From assembly GCA_947628185.1 (NCBI GenBank), contig CANQYW010000003.1:1-64000 (forward strand): DNA of 64,000 bases, in the 5' to 3' direction. A program made the position numbers and the translations under genes. The notes under the pieces were generated by a model. That model worked only from the letters and a program-made list of their open reading frames with translations. It did not search any database and was not told the DNA's origin. Positions 1 through 9,885 of the stretch are shown one piece after another (position 1 is the stretch's first letter; the number at the start of each line of letters is the position of its first letter). The stretch comes from an uncultured Oscillospiraceae bacterium. GTDB lineage: Bacteria; Bacillota; Clostridia; Oscillospirales; Oscillospiraceae.

Positions 1-453
1 CCTGTCCCCATAGCTCTCGATGAGCTCCAGCGCCTCGTATAGCGCGGGTTCCAGCTCCACCGTCTCGTTGGGGTGGAGGTTGAGGGACGCCAGATTCCCC
101 AGGTCCCCGTACTGCGTCTCCGGGTCGAAGATCTTGGCGGCATCGGCGGTGGCTGTAGACCAGAGATTCATGAGGGACCGGCGCTCCGCCCGGGCGGAGT
201 TGCCGCTGGTGCCGATATCGTACACGAGGGTGAACTCATCGGAACAGCTGACGCCCTCCACCTCGGCGGTTATCTCCTGCCAGCCCTTCTCCACGGCGAA
301 TGTCTGGGCGAAACCGTAAGCAATGGCGGCGGCGCCGATGATCAGGAAGATCACCGCCGCCGCTATTCTGAGTTTTACGTTTTTATCTGAGATCTCCACC
401 CGCTCAACCTTCGGCAGAGCCGGGCCGGAGTTCCTTCTCGCTCCCCGTCCCAC
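1..453 (-). CDS. Membrane-anchored ApbE-like (FAD:protein FMN transferase-like) protein, C-terminus beyond window edge
   Basis: Minus frame open for 151 codons from a GTG at 453 directly after the oppF TGA to the window edge; one N-terminal TM (KLRIAAAVIFLIIGAAAIAYGF), then ...FDPETQYGDLGNLASLNLHPNETVELEPALYEALELIESYGDR. Absent from the ORF track because it has no stop in the window. Confidence 0.55.
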   Translation of the reverse strand, partial: MGRGARRNSGPALPKVERVEISDKNVKLRIAAAVIFLIIGAAAIAYGFAQTFAVEKGWQEITAEVEGVSCSDEFTLVYDIGTSGNSARAERRSLMNLWSTATADAAKIFDPETQYGDLGNLASLNLHPNETVELEPALYEALELIESYGDR

Positions 454-1749
454 TCAGATTACCGCCAAAATTATGAGGAGCAGGAAGATGAGGATTATAA
501 CGGCAATAGTCACAAATCCGGCTATCGCGCCCTTCTTACACATCTTGTAGTTGCGGATGTAGTTGTACTTTCGGAAGACGAAGGCCGCTATGAGGCCGAG
601 GATCGGCAGTAGGAATGAGAGCACCGCGTAGAGCTTGTTGCCCGTATCGTGCACCGGGGCAGCCAGGAACTGGGCCTCGGCGGCGGCGTCCACCTCCTCC
701 TTCTCCCGGACGGCCGCGCGGACCTTCTCCGGGTCGTGGGTGATGGTGATGGCCTTCACGGGCTCGCCCTTCTCCCGCAGGGCCTTATATTTCGCTATCT
801 CCTGCTTGTTGCCGTAGACCCAGTGGTCGTGGCCGATGTTCACGAACTCCGGCTTATCCACGCTGTAGTCGTGGATGGAGGGGTCGTAGGTGTAGAGCAC
901 CTTGTTCTTCTCCAGCTCCGGGTCCGGAATGGGTATGGCGGAGATGAGGGAGTGGGTGTAGGGGTGCAGGGGGTAGTTGAATAGCTCCTCCGCCGTGGCC
1001 ACCTCCACTATGCGCCCCTTGTAGATGACGCCGATGCGGTCGGATATGAACCGCACGACGGACAGGTCGTGGGCTATGAAGAGGTAGGTGAGGTTCTTCT
1101 CCTGCTGGAACTTCTTCATGAGGTTGAGGACCTGGGCGCGGATGGAGACGTCGAGCGCCGATATGGGCTCATCCGCCACGACGAGCTCGGGCTCCATGAC
1201 CATGGCCCTCGCGATGCCTATCCTCTGGCGCTGGCCGCCGGAGAACTCGTGGGGGTAACGGGTCAGGTGCTCCGGGAGGAGGCCCACCTCCTCGATCATG
1301 GTCTCCACCTTGCGGACCCTGTCGGCCTCGTTCTCAAAGAGGTGGAAGTTATAAAGTCCCTCGGAGATGATGTAGTCCACCGTGGCGCGCTCGTTGAGGG
1401 ACGCGGCGGGGTCCTGGAACACCATCTGGATGTTGCGTATGACCTCACGGTCCAGGGCGTGGGAGATCTTGCCGGATATCCTGGTGCCGTGGTAGTCGAT
1501 CTCACCGGCGGCCAGGGGGTTGACCCTTATGACCGCGCGGCCGATGGTGGTCTTGCCGGAACCCGACTCGCCCACCAGGGAGAATGTCTCGCCCTTGTAG
1601 ATGTCGAAGGAGGCGTCAGTCACCGCGTGGACGGCGGTATCGCCCTTACCGAAGGTGATGTCGACGTGCTTGAGGCTCAAGAGCACCTCTCTGCCGTTCT
1701 CATCCACCGGGCACGGGCCCAGGAGACTCTTTTTAGTTTCTTTACTCAT
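454..1749 (-). CDS. oppF: Oligopeptide ABC transporter ATP-binding protein OppF with C-terminal hydrophobic extension
   Basis: Walker [10 protein letters not shown], signature [15 protein letters not shown], Walker B LVVADEP, OppF C-terminal [12 protein letters not shown]; extra approx. 75-aa tail with two hydrophobic segments. Confidence 0.9.
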   Translation of the reverse strand: MSKETKKSLLGPCPVDENGREVLLSLKHVDITFGKGDTAVHAVTDASFDIYKGETFSLVGESGSGKTTIGRAVIRVNPLAAGEIDYHGTRISGKISHALDREVIRNIQMVFQDPAASLNERATVDYIISEGLYNFHLFENEADRVRKVETMIEEVGLLPEHLTRYPHEFSGGQRQRIGIARAMVMEPELVVADEPISALDVSIRAQVLNLMKKFQQEKNLTYLFIAHDLSVVRFISDRIGVIYKGRIVEVATAEELFNYPLHPYTHSLISAIPIPDPELEKNKVLYTYDPSIHDYSVDKPEFVNIGHDHWVYGNKQEIAKYKALREKGEPVKAITITHDPEKVRAAVREKEEVDAAAEAQFLAAPVHDTGNKLYAVLSFLLPILGLIAAFVFRKYNYIRNYKMCKKGAIAGFVTIAVIILIFLLLIILAVI

Positions 1750-1762
1750 AGGCCGCCTCCTT

Positions 1763-3520
1763 TCATATCTCTTCTATGTTGTAGGCAGCCAGGATCTTCT
1801 CGTGGATGTTCCTGATGCCCTCGGGTTTCTCTACCTTCGGCGCTCTGGGGTCCAGGAGCCATGTCTTGGCGGAGTGGGTCTCCGTTATCTTGAACATGGG
1901 CGGCTCCTCCAGGGTGTCGATCTTGAGGCAGAAGGGGTTGCGGGGCGCGAATGCGTCGCCGGTGATGGAGTTATAGAGGGAGGGCGGCGTGCCGGTGATG
2001 GAGTAGAGTTTCTCGCCGCTCTGGGCAAGCTGGGGAAGGGAGCTCAAGAGCGCCCAGGTGTAGGGGTGATGGGGGTCGTAGAAGACCTCGTCCACCTTGC
2101 CGAGCTCAATGACCTGTCCGGCGTAGAGCACCGCCACACGGTCCGCCACGTTGGCCACGACGCCGAGGTCGTGGGTTATAAATACGATGGTGTAGCCGAA
2201 CTCCTGCTGCAGGTCCTTGATGAGCTGGAGTATCTGGGCCTGGATGGTGACGTCAAGGGCGGTGGTGGGCTCGTCGCAGATGAGTATCTTCGGCTGGCAG
2301 GAGAGGGCTATGGCGATAACTATCCTCTGGCGCATGCCGCCGGAGTACTGGAAGGGGTAGTCGTCAAAACGGGTCTCCGCGTGGGGGATGCCCACCTTGT
2401 GCATGAGCTCGATGGCGCGGCGCCGGGCCTCCGCCTCGGTGCAGCCCTGGTGCTTCATGATGACAGAGGTTATCTGCTTGCCGATGGTGATTATGGGGTT
2501 GAGGCTCGTCATGGGGTCCTGGAATACGGTGGCTATGCGGCGGCCCCGGATCTGGGTCCAGTCGCCCTGGTACTTCACGTTCGCGAGGTTCAGTATGCAG
2601 GTGCCGTGGAGCTTGTCGGCGGTCTCGTCGAGATACTTGACACGGAAGGCAACGGCGTCGAAGACCTTGTTGCGCTCGTCCTCGTTGTCGAGATCGACGC
2701 CCATGGTCATGGCCTTCTTCATGGCCTTGAGGAGCCCGAACATGAGCTGTATCCGCTTATTGAGGGGGTAGCGGCCGATGGAGAGGTAGATCTCCTTCGC
2801 CAATATCTCGTTGCGCTTGGACTGCTTATCCGTGATGGTGCCCGCGATCTCCTTGGCGTACTTCGCCTTCAATGACGCCATATCCTTCTCGAACTTGGCG
2901 TTGTAGGCGGAGTCGTTCTTCGCGGCGGCGGCGTTGGCCTTTATGCGCTGGTCGTGGGCCTTTTTGAGCTCGTCGATCTTCTTGTCGTAATCGGCGATGT
3001 CGCCGGCGGCCTTCTTAATTTTGTCCTTCTCCTTCTTGGGGTCGTAGGTCTGGCGCTCGTTGAAGATCTGAGTGCGCTCGTGAACGAGGTCGGAGAGTTT
3101 CTCCTCGTACTCCGCCTGGGCCTCCTCGGAGAGGGTGGCGCGGGCCTTTTTCTCGGCCTCCAGCTTGCGCATGGCCCGCCAGGTGGCGGCGCCGGCCTCC
3201 AATAGTGAGTACTCGTCAAGTTTCTTCTTTGAGTAGTTGAGGAACTTATCTGTTGTGGAGCCCTTGGCGACGTGGGTGTCCGCCAGCTCGTCGTCATTGA
3301 AGATAAGCGAGCCCCGGGAGATAAAGCCGTTTGAATCCAGCATCCCGGCGAAGGTCTTGGTGAAGACGGACTTACCGGAGCCGGACTCGCCCACGATGGC
3401 GATGGACTCATTTTCATAGATGTCGAGGTCTATGCCCCGGATGGCCGTCAGTACGCGGCCGCGGACCCGGAACTTGACCTCCAGGTCCCGGACGGAGAGC
3501 AGAATCTTTTTATCTTCCAT
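1763..3520 (-). CDS. oppD: Oligopeptide ABC transporter ATP-binding protein OppD with large internal charged insertion
   Basis: Walker [10 protein letters not shown]-loop [11 protein letters not shown], signature [15 protein letters not shown], Walker [27 protein letters not shown]; approx. 200-aa Lys/Glu/Ala-rich insert between Walker A and Q-loop. Confidence 0.92.
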   Translation of the reverse strand: MEDKKILLSVRDLEVKFRVRGRVLTAIRGIDLDIYENESIAIVGESGSGKSVFTKTFAGMLDSNGFISRGSLIFNDDELADTHVAKGSTTDKFLNYSKKKLDEYSLLEAGAATWRAMRKLEAEKKARATLSEEAQAEYEEKLSDLVHERTQIFNERQTYDPKKEKDKIKKAAGDIADYDKKIDELKKAHDQRIKANAAAAKNDSAYNAKFEKDMASLKAKYAKEIAGTITDKQSKRNEILAKEIYLSIGRYPLNKRIQLMFGLLKAMKKAMTMGVDLDNEDERNKVFDAVAFRVKYLDETADKLHGTCILNLANVKYQGDWTQIRGRRIATVFQDPMTSLNPIITIGKQITSVIMKHQGCTEAEARRRAIELMHKVGIPHAETRFDDYPFQYSGGMRQRIVIAIALSCQPKILICDEPTTALDVTIQAQILQLIKDLQQEFGYTIVFITHDLGVVANVADRVAVLYAGQVIELGKVDEVFYDPHHPYTWALLSSLPQLAQSGEKLYSITGTPPSLYNSITGDAFAPRNPFCLKIDTLEEPPMFKITETHSAKTWLLDPRAPKVEKPEGIRNIHEKILAAYNIEEI

Positions 3521-3532
3521 ACTGAGCTCTCC

Positions 3533-4513
3533 TTACATGTGTGTTCTGGGGTCTGAGGCGTCGCCCAGGTTCTGGCCAACGACGTAGAGCACCACAGTTA
3601 TGACGGAGGCGATAGCCACGGGGGACCAGAACTCGAACTCCCAGCCTGGGGTGACCATGGCGGACTCGGCGTTGTAGATGAGGCGGCCGAGGGACATATC
3701 CTTCATGCCCATGCCGATGTAGGCCAGGAACACCTCGTAGCTTATGTAGCTGGGGATCTCGGTGGCGAGGAGCGTCACGATGACGCTGGTCATGAAGGGC
3801 AGGATGTTCTTCATGGCTATCTTGATGGTGGATGTGCCGAGGCACCGGGAGGCCAGGTTATACTCCCGGTCGCGGATTATGATGACCTGTGTACGGATGA
3901 AGAACGCTATGGCGAGCCAGCCGATGACGGTCATGGCGAAGACCAATGTCCAGAAGGATGGCGAGAAGATGAGTGTCATGACGGAGACTATGAGGATCAT
4001 GGGGACGTTGCCCACGATGTTGTAGACCTCGGTCATGATGATGTCCACCTTCTTGGAGAACCCCCAGACGGCGCCCAGGGCCACGCCCACGGTCATGTTG
4101 ATGGCGGCGCAGATGAACGCCAGGGAGATGGAAATCTGGGAGCCGTTCCAGATGGCGTCCCAGGTGGGCTCGCCGGAGGCGCCGGTGCCCAGGATGTAGC
4201 TTATGCTGAAACCGAACTTCTCGATAGCCGCCTTGGGCCTCAGGTGCTTGGAGGCGCTGTCCATGAGGTTCGCGTACTGGTCATAGTGGATGACCACCGG
4301 GTACACATAGGCAAGCACGAGGACTATCAAGAGGAGGGAGAGGATGACGATATTGACCTTATTTTTGAAGAATACTCTGAAGACGCTTCGCCAGTATGAG
4401 TAACGGGGGGCGGTTATGCGCTCGGACTCGAGATCGTTGTGGTCGATTATAGTGAAGAGCTCGGCGTCCGTGAGCTTTGTTTTATTATTCTTTTCCTTTT
4501 CCATTCCGTTCAC
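3533..4513 (-). CDS. oppC: Oligopeptide ABC transporter permease OppC
   Basis: Multi-TM permease with ASRCLGTSTIKIAMKNILP EAA-type motif; opp gene order. Confidence 0.9.
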   Translation of the reverse strand: MNGMEKEKNNKTKLTDAELFTIIDHNDLESERITAPRYSYWRSVFRVFFKNKVNIVILSLLLIVLVLAYVYPVVIHYDQYANLMDSASKHLRPKAAIEKFGFSISYILGTGASGEPTWDAIWNGSQISISLAFICAAINMTVGVALGAVWGFSKKVDIIMTEVYNIVGNVPMILIVSVMTLIFSPSFWTLVFAMTVIGWLAIAFFIRTQVIIIRDREYNLASRCLGTSTIKIAMKNILPFMTSVIVTLLATEIPSYISYEVFLAYIGMGMKDMSLGRLIYNAESAMVTPGWEFEFWSPVAIASVITVVLYVVGQNLGDASDPRTHM

Positions 4514-4514
4514 C

Positions 4515-6107
4515 TCACCTTGCCTTATCAGTAAAGGAGATACGCGGGTCGACCATGCTCATGAGCACGTCGCCCAGGATTATTGATACCACAGAGAGTA
4601 TGGCGTAAAAGAGGGTGACACCCACGATAACGCCGTTATCGTACCTGTTGATGGCCGTGGTCAGGAGGCCGCCGGCGCCGGGGACCACGTAGACGCGCTC
4701 GGTGATGATGGCGCCCGTCATGGCGAATATCACGCTGCCGGGTATGCCGTGGACCAGGGGTATCATGGCGTTCTTCCAAATATGCTTTGTGAATATCTCG
4801 GTCTCCGTGAGGCCGCCGCTGCGGGCGAACTTAACATAGTCGGAGTTCATCTGGTCTATCATGTACCGGCGCATCCACTTCATGAGGTTCGCGATGGAGG
4901 GCAGGGCCAGGGAGACTATGGGGAGCACGTACATGAGTTTCCCAGAGGAGTCCATATCAAAGAGCGTGGGCAGATTGAATACGGAGCCGCCTATGGCCTT
5001 GAAGAGGAAGATGTACGCCAGGCTCGGGACCGCGATGATGAATATGATGTAGGCCGTGGCGATCTTATCAAAGACGCCGTCCTTGTGCCGGGCCATGAGG
5101 AGGCCGATGGGCAGGCCCAGGACGTAGGCCATTATGACGGACAGGATACCGATGATGAACGAGTAGCCAAGCTTTGAGTAGCCGGACTTCGTGGTGGTGA
5201 CGCCGGTGTAGTCGTCGGTGAACCTCTCCGCGTAGACCTTATTTATCTCCCGGGAGCCCGCGACGTAGGTGGCGGTGTGCAGGTCGTCCGCGCTGTCCTC
5301 CTTAAACCCCGTGGGGAAGGTGGTGGGCTTTAAGACGTAGGAGCCCTGGGACTCGGTCATGGTCTGGAAGACGTCCACGCCGCGGTTGACGGTGTAGGAC
5401 GCGCCCAGATTGATGGTCAGCATATTCTGGTGGATATAGGGGAACGTTTTGTCAAAATAGAGCAAATACTTGTGGTTGGTGCCGTTGCCGATTATCGCCG
5501 GAGAAAACACGGTATCCGTGCCGTCCGGGTTGTACACCGGGTCGTAGAGGGTGAAGGTGAGTTTCCTCTCGCCGATATCCTGGTCCTCGGGCACCTTGTG
5601 TATGTTGTCTATCTGGAACATCTCTGTGAAATATCTTATAGCCCTGTCAATAAGGGGTCTATCGCGGGTGGCGAAGAGCTGCGTAGCGCCGCCGTCCACC
5701 AGGGAACCGTTGCGCTTGGTGGCGGCGTCGAGGCGCACGACCTTGTAGCCCTCGCTCTCATACTGCTCCTTGAACATCGCCGCGTATTTCGCCGTGGCCT
5801 CGGAGTCCTTATCCGGTGTCCTGCCGAGCACGGCGGCTTCTTTGCGAGTATCGTCGTCGATCTGGCCGCTTTTGCCCAGCTCGAGCAGATATTCGGAGTA
5901 GTTCACATAGTCGACGTATCCGAATGTCTCCCATTGAGACTGCTTGTACACGACCTTACTGTTGCTGGTGACCTTGCTGTAGCTGGGGTCGCTGGTGAAT
6001 ATATTCTCCCTGTCCATCATCGAGTAGATGAGTACCATCACGATGACTACCACACAGATCACCGAAAAAAGGCCACGGATAAGCCTCTTGACCACGTACT
6101 TGCCCAT
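4515..6107 (-). CDS. oppB: Oligopeptide ABC transporter permease OppB with large loop between TM1 and TM2
   Basis: C-terminal binding-protein-dependent permease domain (YVKFARSGGLTETEIFTKHIWKNAMIPLVHGIPG); opp gene order. Confidence 0.9.
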   Translation of the reverse strand: MGKYVVKRLIRGLFSVICVVVIVMVLIYSMMDRENIFTSDPSYSKVTSNSKVVYKQSQWETFGYVDYVNYSEYLLELGKSGQIDDDTRKEAAVLGRTPDKDSEATAKYAAMFKEQYESEGYKVVRLDAATKRNGSLVDGGATQLFATRDRPLIDRAIRYFTEMFQIDNIHKVPEDQDIGERKLTFTLYDPVYNPDGTDTVFSPAIIGNGTNHKYLLYFDKTFPYIHQNMLTINLGASYTVNRGVDVFQTMTESQGSYVLKPTTFPTGFKEDSADDLHTATYVAGSREINKVYAERFTDDYTGVTTTKSGYSKLGYSFIIGILSVIMAYVLGLPIGLLMARHKDGVFDKIATAYIIFIIAVPSLAYIFLFKAIGGSVFNLPTLFDMDSSGKLMYVLPIVSLALPSIANLMKWMRRYMIDQMNSDYVKFARSGGLTETEIFTKHIWKNAMIPLVHGIPGSVIFAMTGAIITERVYVVPGAGGLLTTAINRYDNGVIVGVTLFYAILSVVSIILGDVLMSMVDPRISFTDKAR

Positions 6108-6200
6108 AGTCTCCCTCGCTTTCTGTTCTTACTTTCTTAATAGACGCAGGTGGGTGGTAGAACCACCCACCTGCCAACGGGTTTGCTTTGTTGCTAAGGA

Positions 6201-8495
6201 TTACTCTTCGGTGGTGTCGGGTGAGCCCCAGAGGCCGAGGGTCTTGGTCATGTAGCCGTAGGGATACATGGTGTCCATGTAGGTCTGGGCATCGCCGTAG
6301 TCGGGGCCCCAGCCGGAGCCGAGGTACACGTCGTAGTTGTTGTTCTGGCCGTCGTTGAGACGATAGCCGCAGTCATAGTAGGAGTTGACATCCTGGAAGT
6401 CGAGCAGGTTGACGACCACGAGCCCTCCGAAGGTGGCCTCGATGGACTGCTTGTAGACCTGGGCCTCCTGAGCCATGGGGGAGCTGAAGCTGGCCATGGG
6501 GTAGTCTATCTGGATGGGGTGCTCGGCGTCGATGACCACACCGATCTGAGCGAGCTCAGCGATGGCGAGGTCGAGCTCAGCCTTGGCGTTGTCAACGTTG
6601 TACCAGCCGTCGAAACCGTCGGAGGTGTCATTGGCGGCGTCATAGACCTTGATGGGAACGCCGTCAGCATCCAGCTGGGCCTGGGTGATAGCGCCGTAAG
6701 CGGTACCAGTGGTGAAGGTGGTGGGAGTGCCGTTGATGTCAACGGTCACGTCGCTGCCGAGGTACTGGAAGTTGCCGGGGACGTAGGAGTTACGGACGTT
6801 GTTGTACTTGAGCTCCTCGCCGTTACGGACAGCGTTGTAAGCGCCGCGGTCAAGGCCGAAGGAGAGGGCAAGACGGAAGTGCTGGTTCGCGAGGGCGTCA
6901 CGGGTGCGGGTGTGATCCTCCTCGGTCTGGGGGGACACGCCGATGGACTCGTTGTTGTAGTTGGTCCAGTGGAGACGCTTGAGGTTGTAGAAACCGCAGA
7001 AGGTAGTGCCGTCGGTGTTGGAGACGCGGGCGTAGGTGTCGAAGTAGGACTTGTCGGTGCCCTCAACGATCTCATCCTTGGCCATGGTGAGTATCTCGTT
7101 GGTGAAAGAGCAGCCGATCATCTCGCCGGACTTGGCATCCTCCCAGGTACGGGTGGTGTCGGAACCGTCGTTGAAAGCGTAGTTGATGGCGGTGACGGTG
7201 ATGGCATCCTTGTTCCAGTAGGTGGGGTTGGTCTCATAGTGGAGAACGGTGCCCTCGGTAAAGTTGGTCACGAGGAACGGGCCGCAGTAGGCGATGGTCT
7301 CGGGGCTGGTGCCGTAGTTGCCGGAGGTGTAGGTGTCGCCGTCAACGGAGAAGGTGCCGCCCTGGGACTTGTAGAAGTCGCGGTTCAGAGGAGCAAAGCA
7401 GCCATAGCCAAGCATGGTGAGGAAGGGGGAGAACGGGGCCTCAAGGGTGTACTCGAGGGTGTAATCGTCGATGGCCTTTACGCCCACCTCGGCGAAGTCG
7501 GTGACCTCACCGTTTATGTACTTGACGTAGTTCTTGATGTTGCAGCCCTGGTCGGTCATGAGGTAGCCGAGCTGGTCGTTGTTGTCGATGAGGTGAGCCA
7601 TGGAGGCGACCCAGTCGTCAGCGGTGACTTCACCGATCTCACGGCCCTGCTGGTCGACCCACTTCACGCCCTTGCGGATGTGGAAGGTGTAGACGGTGCC
7701 GTCATCAGAGACCTCGTAGCTCTCTGCAAGGCCGTACTGCTGGCCGATCTTGGCATCGTACTCCATGAGGCCGTCATAGGTGCCGGCGATGTACTCGGAG
7801 TCCTCGGTCTGGGAGGTGGCGATGACGTCCCAAGTCTGGGGGCCCTGGGTGAAGGTGGAGCGGTAGGTGTTATCGAGGGTGTAGTTGTGCTCAGCAAGGA
7901 ACTCCTTGGCCTTGGTGAGGTACTCATCGGCGGTGGCGCACTGGCCGTAGATCTCAAGGAGAGCGGCGAGGTCCTCGGCGGTGATGAGTTCCTTGGTTAC
8001 GAGAGCCCTGTGATAGCGGTAGGTGTCCAGGCCCCAGAGAACAGGAGAAACGGTACGGGGCACGAGGCGGGTCATCTGATAACGGCCGCCGTTGGTGGTG
8101 TTGGGCAGGAACGCGCCGGACTCAAGGAGCTTAGCCTCGGCGATGGCCATGAGAGCCATACGGAGATCGAGGTTCTCGGTCTCAGCCTTGGCGGCCTCAT
8201 AAGCCTCGTAGTAGTCGCCCAGGACGTACTCATAGAGCTCCCAGGAGGCGTCATCGTGGCTCATGGCGCTGATGGCTTCCCAGTCCGGTCCGGTGTAGGC
8301 TTCGGGGGTGACATCCTCAGGGGGATTTTCATCCTCAGGGGGGTTGTTCTCGTCGTCCGCGGGCGGATTGTTGTCCACGGGCGGGTTGTCGTCCGCAGGC
8401 TTTTTCTCATCGTCTGCATTGTTGCAGCCCGCGAGGACTGAAACGAGCATCATGAGTGCCAGGACGAGCGCCAGGATCTTTTTCATTTTACTCAT
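6201..8495 (-). CDS. oppA: Oligopeptide ABC transporter substrate-binding lipoprotein OppA
   Basis: Signal peptide plus lipobox (VSVLAGCNN), Pro/Asp/Asn/Glu-rich linker, SBP family 5 features; first gene of the opp operon. Confidence 0.92.
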   Translation of the reverse strand: MSKMKKILALVLALMMLVSVLAGCNNADDEKKPADDNPPVDNNPPADDENNPPEDENPPEDVTPEAYTGPDWEAISAMSHDDASWELYEYVLGDYYEAYEAAKAETENLDLRMALMAIAEAKLLESGAFLPNTTNGGRYQMTRLVPRTVSPVLWGLDTYRYHRALVTKELITAEDLAALLEIYGQCATADEYLTKAKEFLAEHNYTLDNTYRSTFTQGPQTWDVIATSQTEDSEYIAGTYDGLMEYDAKIGQQYGLAESYEVSDDGTVYTFHIRKGVKWVDQQGREIGEVTADDWVASMAHLIDNNDQLGYLMTDQGCNIKNYVKYINGEVTDFAEVGVKAIDDYTLEYTLEAPFSPFLTMLGYGCFAPLNRDFYKSQGGTFSVDGDTYTSGNYGTSPETIAYCGPFLVTNFTEGTVLHYETNPTYWNKDAITVTAINYAFNDGSDTTRTWEDAKSGEMIGCSFTNEILTMAKDEIVEGTDKSYFDTYARVSNTDGTTFCGFYNLKRLHWTNYNNESIGVSPQTEEDHTRTRDALANQHFRLALSFGLDRGAYNAVRNGEELKYNNVRNSYVPGNFQYLGSDVTVDINGTPTTFTTGTAYGAITQAQLDADGVPIKVYDAANDTSDGFDGWYNVDNAKAELDLAIAELAQIGVVIDAEHPIQIDYPMASFSSPMAQEAQVYKQSIEATFGGLVVVNLLDFQDVNSYYDCGYRLNDGQNNNYDVYLGSGWGPDYGDAQTYMDTMYPYGYMTKTLGLWGSPDTTEE

Positions 8496-8665
8496 CTGGT
8501 TTTCCTCCTTAATTATTTTCCTGCCGGTGAACCAGCCGCCGACGGAAGGAATTTAGCTGCCATCCAGCATCCGCGAGACCCCGCAATTTTCTATGTATGC
8601 TCTTTTATGTATGCATAGTATGAAAGCGGAATATGCAAATTACCTTCGGTGCAACTTTATGCCTT

Positions 8666-8694
8666 ATTATATCATGGTGTTTTCTCAACTGCAA
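8666..8694 (-). promoter_or_regulatory. Predicted sigma-A promoter for oppA operon
   Basis: Minus strand TTGCAG-17 bp-TATAAT, about 170 bp upstream of oppA. Confidence 0.7.
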
Positions 8695-8933
8695 GCTTTA
8701 TTTCCACAAAGTCCGGGACTCCTTTGAACTAATTTTATTGCAACATGAATAGAAATTCACCGTTCGCTTTTGCATTTCCCCGCTCGGGGAGTTGCAAAAC
8801 GGGGGTCTGAGGGGCGCTTCCTTCGTCACACTGCATGAAAGGCCGGTCCCCCGGCCGTGACTATATTACCACATGGGCGGGCGATTGTGAAGTTTAAATA
8901 AATAGCAGCTTTGCCGTATGGCGCCAGCGCTGC

Positions 8934-9869
8934 CTATTTCTCCGGCGGGAGGATGCCGCCCAGGAACTCTATAAGCGCCCGCTGGCACTTTGGCATATCG
9001 ACTATGTAGCTCATGCCGTGGCCCGCCCCGGGGACGGTGACGAGGGTCTTCTCCCCGGCGTAGGCCGCGAAGTTCCGGCGGCCCATCTCACAGGGGACGA
9101 AGCCGTCCGCCTCGCCGTGGATGAAGAGCGCGGGGAGAGTCGCCCGGCCCGCGGCCTCCATGGCGGAGCAGCCCTCAATATCAAATCCGCCGAACATCCG
9201 CCCCGCGAGGCGCACCAGGGGGTAGAATATTTTGACGCTCATATGTCTCGAGGCTATGACGCGGGAGATTATCTCCTTGGGGGAGGTGTACCCGCAGTCC
9301 ACTATTATCCCGGCGGTCTCCCCCGGCAGCTCCTCCCCCGCCGCCATTAGGACGGTGGAGGCCCCCATGGATAGGCCCTCCAGTATTATCCTCTCCCCCG
9401 GGAAACGGCCGGCTATGTACTTTGCCCAGTCGATGAGGTCCCACCGCTCCCGGAGGCCGAAGGTCATGGCAAGGCCCCCGCTCCGGCTGTGGGCCCGCTC
9501 GTCGATGAGTAAAAACGCCAGGCCCTGGGAGTGGACGAACTCGGAGGAGCAGGAGAAGTCGTTCTCCGCCACGGACCTGTAGCCGTGGCACATTATGACT
9601 ATCCCGCGCCTATTTTGCGCGTCATAGAACCTTGCGGCGAGGCGCACGCCGTCCCGGGCGCGTATCGTCACGTCCTCGTGGGGCGTCTCCCGGCAGTAGC
9701 GGGCCCCGGCGAGGATGAGATCGCTATACTCACGAAGTTCCGGCTTAAAGAAGAAGTTATGCTTTGTGAAGTCCTGGTTCGTCTTTCCCCCAAAGGCTAT
9801 GAGGTAGAGTACGAACTCGACCAGCAGGAACGCCCCGGCAAGGCCCAGGGCTATATAGAGGATGAGCAT
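8934..9869 (-). CDS. Alpha/beta hydrolase (S9-like esterase), membrane-anchored
   Basis: GLSMGAST nucleophile elbow, CHGYRSVAEND, late Asp (HGEADGFVPCEMG) and His (GAGHGMSY); N-terminal TM. Confidence 0.85.
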   Translation of the reverse strand: MLILYIALGLAGAFLLVEFVLYLIAFGGKTNQDFTKHNFFFKPELREYSDLILAGARYCRETPHEDVTIRARDGVRLAARFYDAQNRRGIVIMCHGYRSVAENDFSCSSEFVHSQGLAFLLIDERAHSRSGGLAMTFGLRERWDLIDWAKYIAGRFPGERIILEGLSMGASTVLMAAGEELPGETAGIIVDCGYTSPKEIISRVIASRHMSVKIFYPLVRLAGRMFGGFDIEGCSAMEAAGRATLPALFIHGEADGFVPCEMGRRNFAAYAGEKTLVTVPGAGHGMSYIVDMPKCQRALIEFLGGILPPEK

Positions 9870-9885
9870 GATGTGTGTCCCTCCC

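Noticed and set aside
1601-2875. 424-aa plus-strand ORF opposite oppF/oppD
   Set aside because: Antisense shadow of two well-defined ABC ATPases.
6519-8441. 640-aa plus-strand ORF opposite oppA
   Set aside because: Shadow ORF in GC-rich coding DNA; low-complexity Val/Gly/Leu composition, no domain; oppA on the minus strand is unambiguous.
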